A stretch of DNA of 64,000 bases from NCBI GenBank assembly GCA_019916065.1, contig CM034238.1, positions 992,001 through 1,056,000 on the forward strand, read 5' to 3'. Of this stretch, positions 10,318 through 21,654 are shown one piece after another; position 1 is the first letter of the stretch, and each line of letters opens with the position of its first letter. Origin of the DNA: Vitellaria paradoxa. Taxonomy: Eukaryota > Streptophyta > Magnoliopsida > Ericales > Sapotaceae. Below the pieces are notes generated by a model, which was not told the DNA's origin, ran no database searches, and saw only the letters and a list, made by a program, of their open reading frames with translations. The position numbers and the translations under genes are program-made.

Positions 10318-12222
10318 TTTATAATTCTGAACAAATTGACAGTAAATTTGATTGTCAAACTTGGGTATGTCTCTGAGGATTATAGAATCGAGGATCTTTT
10401 TTAAATGATCATAAAATCTTTCAAGAAGTCTGTCCTAGATAGAGAAGAGATGGAAGTTTTGGAGAAGATGAATAAAAAAGATTTGGTACGACACCTTCAT
10501 TAGCTCTTGAAAGAAAGTTGATATTTGGTAGTGCTTGATGATGTTTGGGATAAAGAAGTGTGGAAAATTTTAAAGAAAGCCCTCCCACACAACAATAATG
10601 GGAGTAGAGTCGTAATCACCACACGCAAAGAAGATGTTGCTAGATCAGGAGAAGCTAGAGCTTTTGCCTATAAGCTTAGATTTCTGAGCATGGAGGAGAG
10701 TTGGGACCTCTTTTGTCAAAGAGCCTTCTTGACGGATGGACAAGTTGGATGCAAGTTTGCCAAGGAGGAGCTGGGGAGAAAGATGGTGGGGATGTGTGCT
10801 GGCTTACCACTTGCCATCATGGTATTAGGGGGCTTATTATTCCACAAAAAGCAAGTGCAAGAATGGGAGAAGGTGAAGGAGAACATTTGGCAATGCGTAA
10901 GAGATGACTCCACTGTTGAGATTTCTCAACTAATTGTCCTTGAGCGATGATGATTTATCCAAGCAAATGAAACCATGCTTCCTTTGCCCAGGCATGTACT
11001 CGGAAGATTATGAGATCGAAGCAAGAAAGCTGATGTTTTATTGGATAGCTGAGGACTTCATACAACAAGGAGAAGGAAGAGCAATGGAAGACGTGGCTGA
11101 AGAGTGCTTCAACGAGCTAATCAATAGATGCTTAATCCAGGTGACAAGCCCCTCATTTTCCAAGAGCTTAATTTTGTGTAAGATCCATGATTTGCTACGG
11201 GATCTTGCAGTCAGGGAGGCCAAGAAGTAGAAGCTCCTTGATATATATGACCCGCCTAAGGGTTCACCCCCCCTGTTGCGTTGTCCGTGACATGCTGTTC
11301 ACTTTCACATACGAAACTACCCTTCTCTAAACCACTCTAATAATTTGAGGTTGACCTCCTTGATCTTTTTCTCAACTGGTCTAGAGATTATAGAAACTAA
11401 GCATTTAGGGGTCGTATTTAAAAATTTAAAATATTTGAAAGTGCTAGATTTGGAGTATGTTCGTTTCATGAAGGAAGTGAGCTACTTGACATAATCGGAG
11501 GACAGTTTCCGTTAAAATTCCTATGGTTGACGCATATAAAAAATACCATCATCTGTTGGCAAACTCAAATGCCTACAATTTCTTCACGTTGGGGACTAAT
11601 ATAATCTTCAGGTTGAAAAATGTGAACAAAGAGAGTGAGGCTTGTAGAAGTGCAGCTGCTGACGGAGAATTTTTCAGTGCGCTCTTCAACAGACCTTCAT
11701 ACCATTCGAACTGTGTCTTCTGATATGTGGCGTAAAATTGATGCAACAAAATTGACCAATCTTAGAGCTTTAGCTGTAGGGGGATTGTTGGACATTAGGC
11801 TCCATTTCCAATTAAGAAAGACTTCGGGTCCTCTTTGTGGACACTTACCTTGGGCAACCCCCCACCACTTGGAGAAACATCATTCTTCTTTTTCAACATC
11901 TCCTCGAATTGTGCTTACATGGCATAATTGAGACACTACCTCCGACAAATGCATTTCCTCCAGGCCTGGAGATGTTGGGGTTATGTAATTCACAATTCCG
12001 CACAGATCCAATACCCACATTGGAGAGATTGCCAAATCTAAGGGCTCTTTACCTTTTGCAAGGATCGTACGATGGAACTGAAATGGTTTGCACGGCAGGA
12101 GTGTTTTGTGAGCTTGAGTATCTCCATTTAAGGGGCTTGAATTAGTTGGTGCTGTGGCAGGTGGAGGAAGGATCAATGCCTAGGATTTTGGGTTTTGCAG
12201 CGGAAATGGAATTGATTCCTAA

Positions 12223-13466
12223 GGGTCTGTTTGACAACGTTGTCGTTTTTTTTTATTGTTTTTTAGTTTACGTTTTTTATTTTTTATTTTTTGTTGTCGT
12301 TTTCTGTTTTTTATTTTCTGAAATGAAAATTGAAACTGCGTTTGGAATACAAGTTTGTTTATAATTATTAATTTTTTATTTTAGAAAATATTTAATTTTA
12401 TTAGTTTTCAAAATTAATAGGTTTTAATAAAATATATTTTATATAAATTTAATTTAATTAATATAATTAATTAAATTAATACAGTAAATTATTTATTAAA
12501 ATTTTTTCGTTTCCGTTTTTTATTTTTTGTTTTCTGTTGTCGTTTCCTATTTTTTATTTTCTGAAATAAAAATTGAAACCATTTGGAAATACATGTTTGT
12601 TTATAATTATTAATTTTTTATTTTAAAAAATATTTAATTTTACTAGTTTTAAAAAATTAATAGGTTTTAATAAAATATATTTTATATTAATTTAATTTAA
12701 TTAATATAATTAATTAAATTAATACAGTAAATTATTTATTAAAATCATTTAATTTAATAAATATAAAATATATTAAACTATATTAAATTATTAAAAATAA
12801 TTTAATAAAATATATTTCATATTAAATAAATAATTAAATTAGATTAATTATTAAATTAAATTATTTATTTTTAAATTAATTAAATTATTTATTAAAATAA
12901 TTTAATAAAATATATTTTATATAATTAAATTAATTAAATCATAAATAATTTAATTTAATTATGATATTTATTAAAAATAATTTAATAATAATTATTAAAT
13001 TAAATTAAAAATTAATGTAATTTAATTATTTATTATTTTATATAAATTAATTTAATTAAATAAATTAATTATAATATTTATTTCAGATAATTTAGTAATA
13101 ATTAATTATTAAATTAAATTAATTAATTCAGTTTTATTATTTATTAAAAATAATTTATATAATTTATTGAATTTAATTATATTATTTATTAAAATAACTT
13201 ATTTTAATAAAATATTTGAATAATAATTTATTTTTATGTAATGTAACAAAAATAGACAGTTTAAAATTGATAAAATATTGATAACAGAGAAAAAAATCAA
13301 AGTAAAAATATATTTTTTCTATTTATATTTTTCTATTTATATTTTTATTTTTTTGACAAAAAATATAAATAAATTTATTAAATATATTTTTGTTGTGAGT
13401 TTATAAAATTTTAAAATTATAAATAAAAAATAAAAAATAAGAAACGAAAACGTTACTAAACAGATC
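12223..13466. mobile_element. Large AT-rich Tourist-like element, 1244 bp, in NLR pseudogene
   Basis: Starts GGGTCTGTTTGACAACGTT and ends AACGTTACTAAACAGATC; the ends pair as inverted repeats, flanked by TAA on both sides (12220-12222, 13467-13469), the typical Harbinger/Tourist target. The interior is almost pure A/T with many TTAATTAA-type palindromes and an internal near-duplication (about 12300-12470 resembles 12540-12750). It has no open reading frame of interest. A related element in the opposite orientation is at 30327-31353. Confidence 0.85.
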
Positions 13467-13547
13467 TAAGAAAATGGAATCTGTTCGCACCGAAGCGGGA
13501 CCTGTCAGGTGAAGGCAGGAGGGAGGGAGTGGCACATAGAAAAGTGA

Positions 13548-13822
13548 TAGCTGATAGTTCACACTGATCGTACAAGGACCTCGTTCACTGTGTCAAGGTG
13601 AAGTGTTGGATCTCTCGCTCTAATCGGGTATGTTGTTTAATTTTTATTTTGACTTTCTCAAAAATAATGTTCTAAAAATAAGACTCAGATTTGCGTTATT
13701 AGCGTAATCTTCCAAATATTAAGCTTTGAATTAGTCTAGAAATTAAGCTCCTTGTCTTGTGGTTTGCATTTTTTTTTTAATTTTCTTTTCCTTGTTATGT
13801 GTGAACTATGTACACTCTTAAA
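13548..13822. other. 3' flank of the NLR pseudogene
   Basis: Closely matches the sequence just after NLR1, NLR2 and NLR3, including CACTGATC and AAGGACCTCGTTCACTGTG. It is probably the old 3' UTR. Confidence 0.65.
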
Positions 13823-14293
13823 AGTCTGTTTGGTGCACAAAAAATTTGGTGAAAATCTCTATTATATTTTTACACATTTTTACTTTCTCAAAATTCAAAA
13901 AAAATTTGATATTTTTTTAAAAAAAGGTCGATAACTAAAATTTGATTAATCAAATAGCAAAAATTTTTTCGTCATTCTTACCATGAACTTTTAAATTACT
14001 GAACGGCACTTACTTTGACTATTTTTTTTGGGGTCGTAGAAATCGTTCCGACGGATTTGCATAGCTGACTTCCGTCAAAATGATTTGGATTATAGAAATT
14101 ATTTTGACGGATTGTAGTGTAAAAAAGTCATGATTGATACAAAATTTTGAATCATTCCAAACGAAAATTTAATCCGTCGGAACGAGAATCTTACTGTTTA
14201 TGTCAAGAAAACGCGATTTGAGATGTGTGCATCAAATATAAAAGTTTTTTCGAATCATATTCTACCTCACTTTTTATCGATTCAAACACATTC
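13823..14293. mobile_element. Tourist-like MITE, 471 bp, with perfect internal palindrome
   Basis: Flanked by TAAA on both sides (13819-13822, 14294-14297). The paralogous flank after NLR1 (about 2000-2010) is uninterrupted. Ends read AGTCTGTTTGG and CAAACACATTC. Inside are perfect 14-bp inverted arms, CGTTCCGACGGATT at 14044-14057 and AATCCGTCGGAACG at 14171-14184, plus a second CCGTCAAAAT/ATTTTGACGG pair between them. Confidence 0.75.
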
Positions 14294-14297
14294 TAAA

Positions 14298-15477
14298 TTA
14301 TTTGTTTGCTTTAATTACCATTTCTATTGGGTTTGATTGCCTGACATCATTCGTGCTTTGTGGGTTGAAGTGCTTTTGTTCAAATTCATATTAGTATAGA
14401 TAAGAAAGACTCAGTGGAATATTGATAAGAGGATTGATGATTAATTTTATCAGATAAACTTTTTGATAGCAAATTCTTCGCATGCTTTTGATGTCTTGCG
14501 TTAATTTTATTCCTGTCGAAGTGGAAAGTGTAATTCTTACATTTTATAGTTAAAATGTCTTAAATATTAATATTTACTTCTCACTAAAAAAATCGTTGTG
14601 ACTGTTGTTATTTTTTAATTGAATCTATAACTATTGATAATTTTATAGAAATTCCTCACATTTGACATCTTTAATTCCTTTTTGATTTTATTGAACTTAC
14701 GTTGTCAATCTTAAATAAGACTACGTGCATTAATTTTTCTCAAAACTCATCCATGCAAGGAGTTGTAGGCTGGACCGCTTTTTGCCTTTCAGTTTGTTTG
14801 TAGCTTGGTCCAAACAGAATTAACAAATTTAATACAACCCTACATACAGCTAGCTTTGTCTTGCTCAGTGCTGCGGCCCCTAGTCAACCATGCATACGGC
14901 CAGGCAAGAAGCAGCAACCATGAAGACATTGTGCTTCCAAAAGACGGAAATTAAGATTTTATGATCAGAGACATATGACATTGTCCACATTAGGGGCGCA
15001 TAAACGAAACAATCGATCAAACCGAAACCATCCTTTTGTTTCTGTTTAGTTTGATTCTTTGAATTTACGGTTTTGGTTATAACCAAAAAAATTAAATGGT
15101 TTGATTCGACTTGAATTTTAGAGACAGTTAATTGAACTAAATCAATAACATTAATATAATTAATATTATATTTGATTTATATTGGTTATAATTAATATTA
15201 ATAACATATATAATATTTGAGATTTATATTAATTATATGTTTTTTTTCCTTTTTATTTATCATGAAGATGTACATATATATGTATGATTCTCTTTTCAAC
15301 TAATGGTAATAATAACAATGACTAACAACGTTATGCAGCTTATGCTTTAATAATTGTACGAACGTTTTTGTGCGAAGTAAGTCATCGAGTTCGAGATATG
15401 TTGCAGCTGCATATCATTGAATTTTGAAGTAAAGTTCCTTTTTCATTCACAATTTTTTTTGTCTTTTTATATATAAT
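14298..15477. other. 3' flank of the NLR pseudogene, continued; no gene
   Basis: Partly collinear with 2030-4300. The interval from about 14990 to 15240 holds a segment rich in AACCGAAACC/GGTTTGATT motifs beginning TTAGGGGCGCA, resembling the ends of the hAT-like elements elsewhere in the window, but I cannot find a matching right end. Confidence 0.4.
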
Positions 15478-15626
15478 GGCACCGTTTGGAACTCTAAAAA
15501 ATTCTAAAAAACTTTATAAACCTTTATAAATTTTTTGTCACATTAACTTTTTTCTTTCACTGCACGCATTACGAACTCAAAATTTTTTTCACTTTATCTC
15601 ATTTTTTTATCACTTTAAACAAACAC
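15478..15626. mobile_element. Tourist-like MITE, 149 bp, reversed relative to the 168-bp copies
   Basis: Inserted between duplicated AAT triplets (15475-15477 and 15627-15629). The undisturbed sequence TTTATAATATGTGTTT is visible at about 4289. The interior (TTCACTGCACGCATTACGAA) is the reverse complement of the 168-bp family. A (GGA)n microsatellite follows at about 15673-15705. Confidence 0.75.
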
Positions 15627-15629
15627 AAT

Positions 15630-16290
15630 ATGTGTTTTAAATTTCCACAAAAAGGGGGGAATAAGAAGTAAGGAGGAGGAGGAGGAGGAGGAAGAGGAGG
15701 AGGGGGAAAACATAAAAAATTTAAGCTTTGGAGCATAAGCAAAAGAGATAACATTTTTTTAAAATAATTATCAGCCCAAAAACTACTAGAATGAATAAAA
15801 TAAAAAAATATTTTTATTTTTTAAATTTTTTTGTTGATTTTTAATTAGGGAAAAGTTAGTTTCTTTTCATTTTATGTGAAATAGAAAAAAAATATTTTTT
15901 CTATCTTGTTTATCTTCTCAAATTTTTCATTCTTTTTCTTAAATTTCAAATAAAACTAAATCTTTATTTTTTAAATACAAAATAAATAGGAGAATTTGTT
16001 GAAGTAGAGATGGACACGAGACTTGGAACTATTTTTAAGTTATTTAGGATGAGTTTAAAATAAAAATTCAAGCCTTACATGATGCTTGGGACTTGGGCCT
16101 AAACAATGAAATATAATTTGTTTTTATGATTTAGATATTATTTATATTTTTATAAAAATTTTAAAAAATATTCTAAATTGGGTCCGTGAAACGTCAAAAA
16201 TAAATATTATATTTATTACTTGACGCCTAGCACTGGGCGGGTCAATAGAAAATTCAATATTATTATTATTATTATCATCGTCACGGCTAC
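15630..16290. other. End of pseudogene flank, no gene
   Basis: Collinear with 32030-32560 behind NLR2 up to about 16250, then an (ATT)n run. Nothing coding is seen. Confidence 0.45.
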
Positions 16291-17007
16291 ACGGCAATAT
16301 CACGCTATATTTTATAAGCAGTGTGAAATCAACCGCTCATATAGCATTGACGAAGCCAATACCTTTGTGGGAGCAGTTGTTATGCAATATCACTGCTATA
16401 TTTTATAAGTAATGTGAAATCAACAAATGTGAATTCAACAGCTATATTGCAATATCACGGCTATATTTTATGAGTAATTAATAATAATTCGTGACTATGA
16501 TAATCTGAACAAAATTAATATTAAACTTTTTATATAGTTAAAATTTTAGATAAAAAATTCAAATCAAAAAATTATGATAATGCATGAATTTTAATTTTTT
16601 TTTTCAAAATTTTAGATTCTAACCGTTATTACATATATTTTCTTCTATTTCTCTCTAATTAATTTTTAACAAGCACCATAAAAGAAAACATAAATTGGTG
16701 CTTTAATTTGAGGAGATTTAATTTTCTAGAAACCATAATTGAACGGAATTTAAATTGCCAATTTTTCTTTAAATATTGTGAAATTTAAAATGATCAACCT
16801 GTTTTGTGAGATATATGGTAGTAGGATTCACTAAATAAGAGTTGAGTGAAAAGTTAAAAATATAAAAATAATCTCAAAGATTGAATGAAAAAAATAATTT
16901 TTAACTATTAAATATTAGTTTGTGAGAAAAACATTTTCAAAAACCATTATGTTTTATTTATATAAGATGTGAGATGAACAACTCATGTCACATTTATGAA
17001 GTTAAAC

Positions 17008-17794
17008 TAGGGGTGAGCATGAGCCGGATCGGCTCAGTTTTATATCTAACCAGAACAAAACCAATTTTTTCGGTTCTTAAGATTTAAACTCAAAACCGAA
17101 TCGATTTTTATTTGGAACCGAACTAAAGCGAACCTAAAAATCAAGTTATATCGGTTTGATTTTTAATTTAGACAAAACTGGATTGAATCGGTTCCAGTTT
17201 TGGGTTGGAGGCCTTTATTTTTGCTTGAATACACCCTTTGATTTCTACGATAACTATACAGCCTTCATAATTCATTTTTAGAGTCTTCTAGAAAATATTC
17301 AGCAATTGACCTAAAATCACACAAAAAAATCTTAAAAAACTAAGAGATAGGTAAAAAGTTACAAGATCTTTTTTTTCAATATTAAAATTAAGAATTTTTT
17401 AAAAAACATCACAAAACTAACTAAAATGGAGCTGTGCAATATTGCACAATGAGACTATCCAATGTTGCTGTGTAAGAGGCTTCTATGTTTGGAGAGAGAG
17501 GGGGAAGGAGAGGGAGAGGAGATAAACAGGCTATGGCTAACGTTAAATATTATTTGTCTTTATGTTTTATATTTTTTGACTTGGTTTCAAATTAGTATAG
17601 GTTAAATTATTTTTTGTTCAAATTCAATTGGCTTGTTTTGAGTATCTATTAATTTAAAAACGAAATCGAAAATATTAATTTGTTAATTTTTTAATTCAAG
17701 ATTGAATAAAAAATAAAACAGATCCAAATCAACCTAATCTAAAGTATTTAGATTAATTCAATGTTCGAATTATTCGATTTTTTTTACACCCCTA
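17008..17794. mobile_element. hAT-like non-autonomous element, 787 bp
   Basis: Begins TAGGGGTGAGCATG and ends TTACACCCCTA, inverted-repeat ends typical of plant hAT MITEs. Flanks read GTTAAAC (left) and GTTAATAC (right), an 8-bp duplication apart from one missing base. Its interior holds repeated AACCGA/TCGGTT motifs as in 37600-38809. No transposase frame is present. Confidence 0.7.
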
Positions 17795-17931
17795 GTTAAT
17801 ACTTTTACTGAAGTAGTCGTTATGCGCGACTGATGTCGAATCAACGGCTTTTGTTATATTTAGGAAGTCAATACTTTTTGCTACCACATGATTAAAAGTA
17901 GTCGTTAGAGAGAGAAAGAAAAGATTATCCA

Positions 17932-18095
17932 TTTTTTTTTGGAAGATAAGAATTTCTTTTGTATTTTATATAAATAAATAAATAAATATATATATATATA
18001 TATATATGGGGAGAAGAGATGCCAATGCCAGATTCAAACTTAGAGTGCGTGAACGGTGAGCCTTGGCACATTAGCCCTTTCACCGAGCTGCATGT
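17932..18095 (-). mobile_element. Possible tRNA-derived SINE fragment
   Basis: Read on the minus strand from 18095, the segment starts ACATGCAGCTCGGTG and contains GTTTGAATCTGGC (18027-18039), resembling tRNA A and B boxes in the right order and spacing. It lies inside repeat R at a point where copies R1 and R3 have no insert. Target duplications were not resolved, so this is tentative. Confidence 0.35.
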
Positions 18096-18660
18096 GCGGC
18101 CGACACCTTTGGCTAGGAAAATATTTTTTCTTTTATGATTTCAATACGTTTGTTTACTGTTTCCTAAAAGTGCATGTGAGGTATCAGTGTGGTTTTATTA
18201 TTTTTTATTTTTCCGTCCCCTGATTGAAATAGAAGCCCAATGCTACCTTTGACCAATTATTAGCGCAACATGAAGGGTCACGATCCCCCCCCCCCCCCCC
18301 CCCCCCAAAAAAACCAAAAAATCATCAACCATGTATAAAGTATGTTTAAAGTAATAAAAAGTAAAATAAAAGAATATAATTTATAAATTTGTAACTCGTT
18401 TAATAAGATAGAAAATAAATAATTTTTAAAAATTTTTAAAAAATTTTAATAATTTTTAGTAAATTAAACGTACCTATAAATTCGAATTTATTAAATGTAT
18501 TATTTATATTCTTTAAAACTACAAAAACATTAAATAAAAAATTCTTACCATAAATTTATTTCTCTGTCAAAATAATTTATCAAAATAATATGATAATGAC
18601 ACTTTTACAATTAATTTCATCTCCATTAATACTTTTATTTAATTAACAGGTACCTAAGTT

Positions 18661-18678
18661 TCACACACACAGACACAA

Positions 18679-18710
<32 letters not shown>

Positions 18711-19504
18711 TTATAATTTTTTGATTGTAAAACATTACAACATTATTGGCTTGTTTAGAGTTAAAATAAAATAATACAAAATTTTATAAATATTTATAAA
18801 CATGAATTACAAGATAATAAAATTTAAATTCTCTACTCACTACACAAAATACGAGACATTAACTTTTACAACTTTATATAATTTTATACAACTCCAAACA
18901 CAACCTATATCGGCTCATATTGAGAAAAGTTTTAAAACAAAATTAAAAATTTTCTGCTTAACATCATACTAAATCAATTTAGCTAAATAAAATTTTAAAA
19001 TAGAAAAGCACTTGAGCGTTGGTAAGGCTACTGCCCCACGGAGACGGGCTGGATAGAAAATAGAGCAGCAGGGCTGATGATACCGAAAAATGCCTGACGA
19101 CCTCCTCGTCCTTTGCCTTGAGGTGCAATCGTGGGCTCACTCACGCCTGGAAACATGATACCGAAGAATGCATGACCTCCCAGTTTTTTTTTTTTTTTTG
19201 GAAACTCAAATGACCTCCCAGTTAATAAGACCTTTTCACTCATACATAGGACTTCTTTTTATTTTTTTTCCTTTTATTTTTTTTATATATACTATTATAC
19301 CAAAGAAATTTATTCAACGGTCGGTGTCTTTTTTCAAATTAAAGTCGTACTAATTTGACTGGACAAAAATGTCAAAATTAATCATTTGGAAACATATTAA
19401 AAAATGTCAAAATTAATCGTATGGACACATATTAAAAAAAAAGTTAATTTTAATTAAATTTTGTGTACATACTAATTTTACTTTTCATCATATATTTATA
19501 ATAA
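18661..19504. other. Gene-free stretch with (CA)n(TA)n microsatellite
   Basis: A (CA)n/(TA)n microsatellite occupies about 18662-18710. A MITE-like segment of about 160 bp follows (about 18748-18905; ends GGCTTGTTTAGAG and CTCCAAACACAACC). Around 19070-19215 the phrases GATACCGAA-AATGC and GACCTCC(CAG) are repeated. No gene is supported. Confidence 0.4.
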
Positions 19505-20030
19505 CCTCAATCACACAACTCGCTCCGCGCTTGTAATACAACAATATCACCGCTATGTTTTATAAATGTGAAATCAACCGCTCATATGGCATTAGCAAAG
19601 TCAATAATTTTGCTGAAATAGTTGTTATGTAATATCACCACCATATTTATAAATAATGTGAAATCAACAGCTCATACCACAATACTTCTGCTGAAGTTGT
19701 TGTTATGCTGGTACCGCGGAATCAACGGCTATTCAGGAAGTCAATACCATAGGATTAAAAAAAGTAGTTGTTAAGAGTCCTAGAGAGAGAGAAAGCGAAG
19801 ATCATCCACTTGGTTGACGCCTCCACCTAGGACAATAATTTTTTTGTTGTTTTCAATACGTTTGTTTACTGTTTCCTAAAAGTGCATGTGAGGCATCGGT
19901 GTGGTTTTATTATTTTTTTTTATTTTTCTGTCCCCTGATTGAAATAGGAGCCCAATGCTAGTTTTGACCAATTATTAGGGCAAGATGAAGGGTCACGATT
20001 GAATCGTAGCCCCGACCAACCCCCCACCCC
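19505..20030. repeat. Dispersed repeat R, copy 3
   Basis: The first part matches the CAATATCACCGCTAT and GAAATCAACCGCTCATA blocks of copies 1 and 2. The second part (19852-20000) is nearly identical to 18140-18285. It lacks the hAT-like and SINE-like insertions of copy 2. Confidence 0.55.
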
Positions 20031-20716
20031 CAAAGAAAATGCAGAATATATATATATATATATTATTTAAAATTTATTAATTAAACACGTATGAGCCGTA
20101 TTGGATCCGGATGCCGTTGAAGCCCCCCCAGAAAAAAAAAAAAAATTGGGATATGAAAGAGTTCCCATTGCTGGATACTCTCCAAAAAGAGCAGAGCAGA
20201 CACATTTTTGCTCATTATTCCTCAATACATTTGTAGTTACTCTTCGAAGAATCCTCCTCGCTGGGTACGTACGTAGATTATGGTGTGGTGACTGGGAGAC
20301 AGTATTTCAATCGGCATCACAGAAAGTCGACCGAATTGAAATCTGGACATATAGGTAAGTTAAAATTAGGATCGATTTTAGTTATAACAGTAATTTTTTT
20401 TTAATTTTTTTCCATTTATATATACATATATATAGAGGGAGAGAGTAATTTGAACTTGCGATCGTGATGAAGTGGGAAAACGCAATCTGGTTCTACGGGC
20501 TTACGGCTATGATTATACATGAAGCTGATGTACTGGATCGATCGATGGATTGAAACATATCCGACTACCCACACATGCTTTCTCCAGTCCCAGGTAAGGA
20601 ATCGATTTTTATTGTTTGACTCAAAGTTCAACTCCCTCAGTTGCAAAAATGAACAATTTTCTTTTCCCTTTTTTATGAATTTATTTTGGACGCGTATGAG
20701 AACATTATAGATATAT
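20031..20716. other. Gene-free stretch
   Basis: Contains (TA)n runs near 20047 and 20417. The open frame at 20101-20358 begins with TTG and resembles no protein I know. I see nothing else. Confidence 0.4.
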
Positions 20717-21651
20717 GGGACCGATTGGATGCTACAAAATGTGACTTTCATAAATAATACACTTTTATAAGTTTTGATATGATGTTTTTTGCCTAGCTTG
20801 AGAAGTAAAATTTCTTTCTTCTAAAAATTATCCTCCCTTCTTAATCTTGGAAGAAGGTGTATTATTTTTGGAAAGGGTTTGAGTTCTTAAAAAATTATTC
20901 CCCTTATATGGACTAAATTGGACCATTATGCCCCTTTTCATCCCTCTTCTCACCTACAAAATGTATTTTATATTAGAAATAAATTCTTTTTTTTTCTAAT
21001 GGAAAAATGTATTAAAAAATTATATTAATAAAAAAATATAATTTTTTTAAATAGGGGGTCGTGTGATTAAAAAAATATATTTTTTTCAAATAGGAGGTGA
21101 TGTGATTTTAAGATAATAATATTATTTTTTAGCAAATATAATAATATTATTTTTTTTTACAAATTTATACAAAATTACACATATATTGATTTTCTTAAAT
21201 AAGGAGAAAAAAAATAAGTGACTACGGAAGATTCAGATAAATTGAGATGTTATTGTCTACGAAATTAATTTATGTGTTTTATAAAGTTTAATTTATTAAT
21301 AACATAATTTATTTATAATTAATTTGTCTAAAATTAATTTGTACTAGTTGGTTTTCACATTATAGAATTAACATAAACATATAATTAAGTTTGGGTAATT
21401 AAGTTTAATTTAATGGGTAAACAAGTTGGGACACTACAAGGCAAAAGAGTCATTTGACTATTTTTTTCATCATTCACCGCATTTTATTTATTAAATATTC
21501 AAACTAAATCAAAAGTTATCCCTCTCCATAAACATCACATCAATGTGGGTTAACCTTCTAAAAATAATATCTCATTTTATCTTATACCCCTCTAAAATTT
21601 ATCCCCTAAAAATTTAGCACCCTAAAAATTTAGCACTATCCAATCGGGCCC
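20717..21651. mobile_element. Tourist-like element, 935 bp
   Basis: Begins GGGACCGATTGGATGCTA and ends TAGCACTATCCAATCGGGCCC-type sequence, clear inverted repeats, flanked by TAT on both sides (20714-20716, 21652-21654). The interior is AT-rich without coding capacity. Confidence 0.75.
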
Positions 21652-21654
21652 TAT

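Larger units (their letters stand above)
9559..13547 (+). pseudogene. NLR pseudogene with stops, frameshifts and two transposon insertions
   Basis: This is a decayed member of the same CNL family. Homology begins abruptly at the codons for DQVGLLQGA, so about 17 N-terminal residues and the start codon are absent. Visible lesions include TAG at the conserved Trp of EWMQS (about 9627), a 2-nt deletion near 10030, a MITE just after the P-loop (10150-10317), a frameshift near 10366, in-frame stops where Arg or Gln is expected (about 10404, 10501, 10519), a 1-nt insertion near 10932, TAG at 11228, and a 1.24-kb element in the last exon part (12223-13466). P-loop GMGGLGKTT (10109-10135), kinase-2 (VVLDDVWD, from about 10527), GLPL and IHD are still readable in separate frames. 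The ancestral stop would be TGA at 13545-13547. A full-length receptor is impossible; small RNA production is conceivable but unproven. Confidence 0.95.
16291..18660. repeat. Dispersed repeat R, copy 2, split by a hAT-like element
   Basis: Contains three successive versions of the CAATATCAC-GCTATATTTTATAAG block between 16296 and 16480, then the GAAGT-AATACTTTTACTGAAGTAGT block, which is interrupted by 17008-17794 and resumes at 17795. The part from about 18140 to 18285 is nearly identical to 19852-20000. A run of about 21 C residues follows at about 18286-18306. No gene is found. Confidence 0.55.

Noticed and set aside
15673..15705. GGA repeat as a CRISPR-like or coding repeat
   Set aside because: A simple microsatellite without spacers or frame conservation.
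18286..18306. Poly-C run as a biological signal
   Set aside because: A homopolymer in repeat R; the sister copy at 20000 has a short mixed sequence instead. Likely slippage or sequencing noise.
19028..19243. 71-codon minus-strand frame with a G/R-rich stretch
   Set aside because: It contains an internal direct repeat and a poly-lysine from an A tract; no recognisable family. Perhaps a fragment of a mobile element, but not supportable.
20101..20358. 85-codon open frame
   Set aside because: It begins with TTG, contains a poly-lysine from an A run, and resembles no protein I know.
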